This document shows positions 6,380 to 9,892 of a DNA stretch of 9,892 bases, in pieces. The first letter of the stretch is position 1. Every line of letters begins with the position of its first letter. Under the pieces are notes generated by a model. It was not told the origin of the DNA. It saw nothing but the letters and a program-made list of their open reading frames with translations, and did not search any database. Made by a program: the position numbers and the translations under genes. This DNA comes from Pseudomonadota bacterium (lineage in GTDB: Bacteria; Pseudomonadota; Alphaproteobacteria; Azospirillales; Azospirillaceae): NCBI GenBank assembly GCA_023413605.1, contig JAEZPL010000610.1, positions 1 to 9,892 on the forward strand, written 5' to 3'.

Positions 6380-6553
6380 TTACGGATTCTGCTTAGGCGG
6401 GTATGTATCCGGCGGCGGAGTCTTCTCGCGTTCGGATTTCGGCAGAGCGCCATCGGGCGCCGGAACACCCCCGGGCGAGTAGGGCGGCATGCGGTCATCG
6501 TTCGGAAGCCGGGGAGACTTGGGGGGCGGCGGGGTGTCGAGATGCTTGGCCAT
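6380..6553 (-). CDS. Small proline-rich hypothetical protein
   Basis: I do not recognise this 57-residue protein. It starts at the ATG at 6551-6553 behind AGGGA with about nine bases of spacing, a good ribosome binding site, which is why I prefer it to the overlapping plus-strand frame (6285-6482) and to the upstream in-frame start. It begins MAKHLDTPPPPKSPRLPND and stays hydrophilic, rich in proline, lysine and aspartate, and ends in KQNP. It has no signal peptide, membrane segment or cysteine. The composition suggests an intrinsically disordered cytoplasmic microprotein. It stands alone between the marR upstream region and the polysaccharide export genes, and nothing around it suggests a role. 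Confidence 0.5.
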   Translation of the reverse strand: MAKHLDTPPPPKSPRLPNDDRMPPYSPGGVPAPDGALPKSEREKTPPPDTYPPKQNP

Positions 6554-7007
6554 GACGGGCTTTCCCTGCTTTGCAATCATCCGGAAACTGCCCTGTGAAC
6601 CGAAGGCTCGGCTTGCGGTTCCCGCGTCTTCGGTTTCCGGTCCCGATTTCCAGCTTCGATTCCCAAGCGGCGGCGGGCGCTGTCGCATCGATTCGGTGCG
6701 TTGCGTCGGGCAAGTTCTGTGGTCGGGCGAGCACAGGCCGCGACTTGGGGCATCCGTTGTATGACCTTTGTTCTAAACGTTAGGGCGCGAAGCAATAGTT
6801 CGCGCGTCTGACGCAAGTCTTGTTGCGCCAACAACACACGAACGGGCAAAAACCCTGGCCCTCCGGCTTCACTGTTGCACTGACATCACGCCATGAGTTG
6901 TCTTTGCAGCGACTGTCCGCCTCCGCCGGAGCGGCAATTGCACAATTCCCCGGCCATTCGGCCGTGCGATTGATACGACCACTGATTTCAGCCTAGCGCG
7001 GTGACCC
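6554..7007. other. Intergenic region upstream of the outer-membrane barrel gene
   Basis: About 450 bases without a supported gene. It holds short CGGTTCCCG-like runs near 6610-6665 and, between 6785 and 6834, a cluster of short inverted repeats listed separately. It should contain the promoter of the barrel gene, but I find no pair of boxes with acceptable spacing. The short frames that cross it on both strands lack ribosome binding sites and protein-like composition. Confidence 0.5.
6785..6834. repeat. Cluster of short inverted repeats upstream of the barrel gene
   Basis: Three small dyads lie within 50 bases: GCGCGAA (6785-6791) with TTCGCGC (6799-6805), CGCAA (6812-6816) with TTGCG (6823-6827), and TTGTTG (6820-6825) with CAACAA (6829-6834). 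The last two overlap and are mutually exclusive as RNA hairpins. The cluster lies about 175-225 bases before the barrel start and may be a protein-binding region or part of a structured leader. Confidence 0.5.
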
Positions 7008-8300
7008 ATGAAGCCCAGTTCCCTGTCCTTCCTCGCCCTCGCGCTCGCCTCGACCGTGTTGACGGCGCTGCCCGCGTCCAAGCCCGCGAACGCCCAGGAA
7101 CTGCAGCGCGGCGAGACCGTGCTGGAGCGCCGCCGTGCGGAGGTCGAACAGCTCGGCGTCCGCGCCGGGTCGTTCACCATCCTGCCGCGGCTGGAAACCG
7201 GCGTGACCTATGAAAGCAACGTCTTCGCGACCGAGAACAACACCAAGGACGACTTCATCTGGGTCACCCAGCCGCGCGTCGACGTCCGCTCCGACTTCAA
7301 CAATCACGCGCTGAACTTCTCGGCCGCAGGCAACATCGGCCGGTACTTCGACTTCACCAGTGAAAATTACGCGGACTACCGCGTGCAGACCGACGGTCGC
7401 TACGACCTCTCCCGCGACTCGTCGATCAGCGCCCTGCTCTTCAACCGCCGCGACCACGAGGGTCGCTCGGATCCGGACATCCAGACCTCGACGGGCACGT
7501 CGCGCTTTGCCGAGCCGGTGAATTACTACACCAGCGGCGGTGACCTCGCCTACAACCAGCGCTTCAACCGCCTGCGCTTCCGCCTGTCGGGCCTCGCCCA
7601 CTACACCTCCTACGATGATGCGCAGCTGACCACCGGCGTGAAGGAGTCGCAGGAGGACCGCGACCGCTGGGATTACGCGACCACCGGCCGCGTCGGCTAT
7701 GAGTTCATGGCCGGCTACGAGGCCTTCGTCCAGGGCACCTACTCCTGGACCCGCTACCGCCTGACCCCGGACTTCGGCGGCGTCAACCGCGACTCGGACG
7801 GCTACGAGGTGGTCGGCGGTCTGTCCACCGACCTGACCGGCCTGATCACCGGCGAGTTCTACGCCGGCTATCTGAACAAGAAGTACGACGATCCTTCCCT
7901 GAAGGACTTCAGCGGCCTTGCCATCGGCGGTCGTCTGAACTGGTCGGTCACGCAGCTGACCACTGTCACGGGTTCGATCAGCCGGCAGGTGCGCGAATCA
8001 ACCTTCACGCTGGGCACCCAGCAGGCCTCCAGCTACAACCGCACGGTCGTCGCTCTGGGCGTGGATCACGAACTGCTGCGCACCGTGCTGCTGAACGCCC
8101 GCGCCCAGTGGCGCCAGGACGATTTCAACGGCGTGGACCGCACCGACAACGTCTACACGCTGGGTGCCGGCGCCAGCTATCAGCTGAACCGCTACCTGTT
8201 CCTGAACGGCGGCTACACTTACGAAAAGCGTAATTCGAACCTCAGTGGCTTCGATTACTCCGACAATCTGGTCTATCTCCGCGTCGGCGGTCAGTTGTAA
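7008..8300 (+). CDS. Outer-membrane beta-barrel protein, BBP2-like, of a polysaccharide export locus
   Basis: A 430-residue protein with a signal peptide: MKPSSLSFLALALAS, a hydrophobic core, and a likely cut after ANA at residue 29. After a short charged segment (about 30-55) the chain is built from alternating polar and hydrophobic strands rich in tyrosine, aspartate and asparagine, typical of a monomeric outer-membrane barrel. The opening strand LPRLETGVTYESNVF and a GGxxY motif near the end (LNGGYTYEKRNSNLSGFDY) resemble the BBP2 family found beside exopolysaccharide genes (VpsM-like). The C-terminus is YLRVGGQL, not the usual terminal aromatic residue. A ribosome binding site is poor (GGTGA only three bases before the ATG). 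The next gene encodes an OPX exporter, which supports a role in surface polysaccharide secretion. A strong terminator follows directly, so the two genes are probably separate transcription units. The exact function is inferred from the family only. Confidence 0.82.
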   Translation: MKPSSLSFLALALASTVLTALPASKPANAQELQRGETVLERRRAEVEQLGVRAGSFTILPRLETGVTYESNVFATENNTKDDFIWVTQPRVDVRSDFNNHALNFSAAGNIGRYFDFTSENYADYRVQTDGRYDLSRDSSISALLFNRRDHEGRSDPDIQTSTGTSRFAEPVNYYTSGGDLAYNQRFNRLRFRLSGLAHYTSYDDAQLTTGVKESQEDRDRWDYATTGRVGYEFMAGYEAFVQGTYSWTRYRLTPDFGGVNRDSDGYEVVGGLSTDLTGLITGEFYAGYLNKKYDDPSLKDFSGLAIGGRLNWSVTQLTTVTGSISRQVRESTFTLGTQQASSYNRTVVALGVDHELLRTVLLNARAQWRQDDFNGVDRTDNVYTLGAGASYQLNRYLFLNGGYTYEKRNSNLSGFDYSDNLVYLRVGGQL

Positions 8301-8321
8301 GCCGTCCCTTCAGACTTCAGC

Positions 8322-8360
8322 AAAAGGGCGTCCGTCGACTGGCGGGCGCCCTTTTTCTTT
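8322..8360 (+). terminator. Rho-independent terminator behind the barrel gene
   Basis: AAAAGGGCGTCCG (8322-8334) pairs with CGGGCGCCCTTTT (8343-8355) over 13 bp, with one G-T pair and an 8-base loop. The T-rich tail TTTTTCTTT follows (8352-8360). It starts 22 bases after the stop codon and should end the barrel transcript before the OPX gene. Confidence 0.9.
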
Positions 8361-8470
8361 GGGGCCTATACAGAGGCGCGAATCCTTTTCCTCCGTTGGC
8401 GTTACTTCCTCTCCACTTTTTCCCAAGCGCGTGTGAGTTGCTAGTCTCCCTCCGAGACCGCCGAGGGGCC

Positions 8471-8492
8471 GGGCTTTCCGGGAAGGAAGCCC
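8471..8492 (+). promoter_or_regulatory. Hairpin in the leader of the OPX gene
   Basis: GGGCTTTCC (8471-8479) pairs with GGAAGCCC (8485-8492), with one bulged T and a 5-base loop. It lies 37 bases before the start codon, within the expected 5' leader, and is not followed by a T-run. It may stabilise the message; nothing shows a ligand-sensing role. The gap 8361-8529 must hold the promoter, but I cannot place it with confidence. Confidence 0.35.
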
Positions 8493-8529
8493 TGTCCCGT
8501 TGTCCTCACGAGCCAGGGAAGGTTAAGGG

Positions 8530-9099
8530 ATGAATCGACGTCACGTGTTCCGCGCGCTCGGATTGACCGCGATCGCCGCCGCAATGGTCGGCTGCGCCGG
8601 CATGGATGCACCTCCCGAAACGGGCGAAGTCGCCCAAGTGACGGATTACCGTCTGGGCTCCGGCGACGCGCTGCGGGTCATCGTCTTCGGCGAGGAGCAG
8701 CTCTCGGGCGAGTTCCGCGTGGACGGCTCCGGCAAGGTCGCCATGCCGCTGATCGGAGAAGTGCCGGCCAAGGACCGCACGACGCGGGAACTGGAGACCG
8801 ACATTTCCAAGCGGCTGTCGCAGGGTTACGTCCGTGACGCCAAGGTCAGCGTCGAGGTGCTGAACCACCGGCCCTTCTTCATTCTGGGCGAGGTCCGCAA
8901 CCCCGGCCAATACCAGTACGTCAACGGCATGACCGCGCTGTCGGCCGTCGCCATGGCCGGTGGCTACACCTACCGCGCCAAGGAAGACTATGTGCTGATC
9001 ACCCGCGGTGCCGATCCGAAGAAGCAACTGCGCAGGGCCCCGATCACCACACCCGTGATGCCCGATGACGTGCTGCGCGTGCCGGAGCGTTACTTCTGA
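8530..9099 (+). CDS. Polysaccharide export outer-membrane lipoprotein (OPX, Wza-like, short form)
   Basis: A 189-residue OPX protein, part of the channel through which capsular or exopolysaccharide leaves the cell. The N-terminus is a lipoprotein signal (MNRRHVFRALGLT, hydrophobic core, MVGC lipobox with the lipidated cysteine at residue 22; methionine at -3 is slightly unusual). The Poly_export domain spans about 36-110, with YRLGSGDALRVIVFGEEQLS and a VDGSGKVAMPLIGEV segment. One SLBB domain follows (about 115-160), with FILGEVRNPGQYQYVNGMTA and AVAMAGGYTYRA. The chain then ends, so it lacks the extra SLBB domain and membrane helix of E. coli Wza; it matches the short OPX type of many alphaproteobacteria. 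AGGGAAGG about eight bases before the ATG is a strong ribosome binding site. The barrel gene upstream is a likely functional partner, since short OPX proteins need a separate outer-membrane pore. No polymerase, flippase or glycosyltransferase gene is in view. Confidence 0.93.
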   Translation: MNRRHVFRALGLTAIAAAMVGCAGMDAPPETGEVAQVTDYRLGSGDALRVIVFGEEQLSGEFRVDGSGKVAMPLIGEVPAKDRTTRELETDISKRLSQGYVRDAKVSVEVLNHRPFFILGEVRNPGQYQYVNGMTALSAVAMAGGYTYRAKEDYVLITRGADPKKQLRRAPITTPVMPDDVLRVPERYF

Positions 9100-9207
9100 T
9101 CGCCGTGCCGTGCATGCCGGCGCCGCAGTGCCGCCGGTAAAGTCATTGATGGCCCCGGTGTCCGGGGGCCGATGCATAGATGGCGAGTTAATCGGTTGAA
9201 CCATGGT

Positions 9208-9240
9208 TCCCTCTCCCTTCACGGGAGAGGGACTTTCTTT
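9208..9240 (+). terminator. Palindrome with T-rich tail between convergent genes, probable terminator
   Basis: TCCCTCTCCC (9208-9217) and GGGAGAGGGA (9223-9232) form a perfect 10-bp stem with loop TTCAC. On the plus strand CTTTCTTT follows, which suits termination of the OPX transcript 109 bases after its stop. The stem repeats the core of the palindrome at 3984-4012, so it may also be a member of a dispersed palindromic repeat family. Confidence 0.65.
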
Positions 9241-9244
9241 ATGG

Positions 9245-9529
9245 TCACGCGTTCCGTTTGTCCCGGTTGCGGTAATCGCCGGGCATGAAGGCGTCGTCGC
9301 CCTTGGCGTGGCCGGGCGGGGTGCGCTGGTCCTTGGGAACGACGGCGTCCGTGGCGATCTCCGGCGGCGGGCGGGTGCCGGCGGCCTCGTCATCGGTGCC
9401 GAGCGGTGCGGCGGCGGGGTCGGCGGCCGGCACCTTGTCGCCACTCAACCCCTTGTCGATGGAGTCGCGCAGGCGCTGGGCCTCCGCGTTCGGGGGATTG
9501 ACGGAACGATCCTGGGGCTGCTGGGGCAT
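9245..9529 (-). CDS. Hypothetical hydrophilic, probably disordered protein
   Basis: A 94-residue protein that I do not recognise. I chose the ATG at 9527-9529; GAGAG lies seven bases upstream as a moderate ribosome binding site. The start is MPQQPQDRSVNPPNAEAQRL. The chain is rich in proline, alanine, aspartate and arginine, with no hydrophobic stretch, cysteine or signal peptide. A short helix-prone segment (NAEAQRLRDSIDKGLSGDK, about 14-32) precedes a low-complexity part and a charged end (GDYRNRDKRNA). It is convergent to the OPX gene, with a palindromic terminator between them. Its 5' side faces the tRNA remnant, so before the element inserted it probably lay just downstream of an intact tRNA-Thr on the same strand. 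The codon use looks like that of its chromosomal neighbours. Confidence 0.65.
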   Translation of the reverse strand: MPQQPQDRSVNPPNAEAQRLRDSIDKGLSGDKVPAADPAAAPLGTDDEAAGTRPPPEIATDAVVPKDQRTPPGHAKGDDAFMPGDYRNRDKRNA

Positions 9530-9635
9530 GCGCAAACTCTCGGCTGGTTGTCGTGAGGGGGAGGTCGAAGCTCCCCCGTACCAACCGGGACTGCGCGGCG
9601 GGGTTCCCGCTTGCTGCGGGATGGTGCCGCTGGAA

Positions 9636-9680
9636 TGGTGCCGGTTGCAGGGCTCGAACCCGCGACCTTCGGTTTACAAA
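9636..9680 (-). other. tRNA-Thr(UGU) 3' fragment, attachment-site remnant
   Basis: On the minus strand the sequence reads as the 3' half of a tRNA. The anticodon loop is TTTGTAA (9680-9674, anticodon TGT), then ACCGA as 3' anticodon stem, AGGTC variable loop, and GCGGG-TTCGAGC-CCTGC T-arm (9663-9647). The acceptor strand AACCGGC, discriminator A and encoded CCA (9638-9636) follow. The 5' stem that should pair (TCGGT) is replaced by CCTGA, and no D-arm or 5' acceptor strand (GCCGGTT) exists further upstream. The break falls exactly at the anticodon loop, a known crossover site of tyrosine recombinases. With an integrase start 156 bases away, this is best read as one att end of an integrated element. 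It cannot make a working tRNA. Confidence 0.85.
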
Positions 9681-9759
9681 TCAGGTGATCCAGCGTTGAC
9701 GGGGGTAGGGTGGCGTCGATTTTCCCCAGGAATTCCGCCATTTTTAGCGCTGCTTTGTT

Positions 9760-9826
9760 GATGGTTGCTGGTGATTGTTGCGTCCAAGTGATTGCTGTAC
9801 GATTGCTGAAAGCTATCAGCAATCAC
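9760..9826. promoter_or_regulatory. Repeated GATTGCTG-like sites upstream of the integrase
   Basis: GATGGTTG (9760-9767), GATTGTTG (9773-9780), GATTGCTG (9790-9797) and GATTGCTG (9801-9808) lie in direct order, followed by the inverse CAGCAATC (9817-9824). GATTGCTGA (9801-9809) and TCAGCAATC (9816-9824) form a perfect 9-bp inverted repeat. GTGATTGCTG (9788-9797) also pairs with CAGCAATCAC (9817-9826). The arrangement fits arm-type integrase or excisionase sites, or an operator of the integrase promoter. Confidence 0.5.
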
Positions 9827-9836
9827 CGGGGGCGGC

Positions 9837-9892
9837 ATGCCGGAGAAGATCACCAAGCGCCTTGTGGACGCGACGAACCCAGGCGCGAAGGA
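9837..9892 (+). CDS. Integrase (tyrosine recombinase with Arm DNA-binding domain), N-terminal start only
   Basis: Only the first 18 codons are in the window: MPEKITKRLVDATNPGAK. This matches the opening of the Arm DNA-binding domain (DUF4102 type) found at the N-terminus of P4-like tyrosine recombinases, where a KxTKRxVDAxxPG pattern precedes the first strand of the domain. Such enzymes insert and excise genomic islands and prophages at tRNA genes. A weak ribosome binding site (GGGGG, about 9828-9832) precedes the ATG. The inverted repeat at 9801-9824 lies 12 bases before the start and may hold the operator. The catalytic domain lies beyond the window, so whether the gene is intact cannot be seen. 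The nearby tRNA-Thr remnant strongly supports the call despite the short sequence. Confidence 0.75.
   Translation, partial: MPEKITKRLVDATNPGAK

Larger units (their letters stand above)
9530..9836. other. Junction region between chromosome and integrated element
   Basis: No gene is supported here. Reading left to right it holds a hairpin (GGGGGAG 9557-9563 with CTCCCCC 9571-9577), the tRNA-Thr 3' fragment (9636-9680), and an AT-richer stretch (about 9715-9826) with repeated GATTGCTG-like sites upstream of the integrase. The base composition changes right after the tRNA fragment, as expected at the edge of foreign DNA. Confidence 0.6.

Noticed and set aside
6285..6482. A 65-codon frame on the plus strand
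   Set aside because: It overlaps the minus-strand proline-rich frame, which has the better ribosome binding site. No Shine-Dalgarno sequence or recognisable feature supports this one.
8506..9444. A 312-codon open frame on the minus strand
   Set aside because: It lies antisense to the OPX gene, which has a strong ribosome binding site, a lipobox and clear domains. The antisense product shows no family features.
9636..9700. A complete tRNA-Thr gene
   Set aside because: The 5' anticodon stem, D-arm and 5' acceptor strand are missing upstream of the anticodon loop, so only a 3' fragment is present.
9445..9822. A minus-strand frame with the peptide KPKVAGSSPATGT
   Set aside because: This peptide is the translation of the tRNA-Thr 3' fragment, a well-known false protein motif. 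The rest of the frame runs through non-coding junction DNA.
1..9892. CRISPR array or toxin-antitoxin pair
   Set aside because: No regularly spaced repeat-spacer pattern and no recognisable toxin or antitoxin pair was found on either strand. The tandem repeats seen have no spacers.

Overview
The window is high-GC DNA with long ORFs and alphaproteobacterial gene content: a fused LivH-LivM permease, a MarR regulator, a short Wza-like exporter with a BBP2-type barrel, and an Arm-domain integrase next to tRNA-Thr sequence. It looks like a Rhodospirillales member, possibly Azospirillum or a relative. That is an inference from style and content, not a database match.

Left part (1-5968): the 3' end of a trehalose-6-phosphate phosphatase gene (otsB) is followed by a small protein that resembles the two terminal D0 helices of flagellar rod/hook proteins joined together. 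Convergent to these is a compact minus-strand ABC transporter locus of the branched-chain amino acid (HAAT) type. It reads: periplasmic binding protein, fused LivHM permease, LivG ATPase, LivF ATPase. LivHM/LivG and LivG/LivF overlap by 4 bases each. A MarR regulator lies upstream on the same strand. The gap between marR and the binding-protein gene holds a promoter-like site overlapped by a perfect 8-bp inverted repeat, and an array of 13-bp tandem repeats. A 10-bp-stem palindrome separates the binding protein from the permease.

Middle (5969-7007): about 1 kb of mostly non-coding, partly AT-richer sequence with one likely proline-rich microprotein on the minus strand and a cluster of short inverted repeats.

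Right part (7008-9892): two genes for surface polysaccharide export, a BBP2-like outer-membrane barrel with a strong terminator and a short OPX (Wza-like) lipoprotein. No glycosyltransferases or polymerase are visible. A hypothetical hydrophilic protein lies convergent to the OPX gene. At the edge, the 3' half of a tRNA-Thr(UGU), cut at the anticodon loop, sits about 150 bp from the first codons of a tyrosine-recombinase-type integrase. This marks the left boundary of an integrated element whose body lies beyond the window.

No wholly new system can be demonstrated here. The strongest leads are the island boundary with its repeated sites upstream of the integrase, the minimal D0-D0 flagellin-like protein, and the repeat/operator region controlling the transporter.
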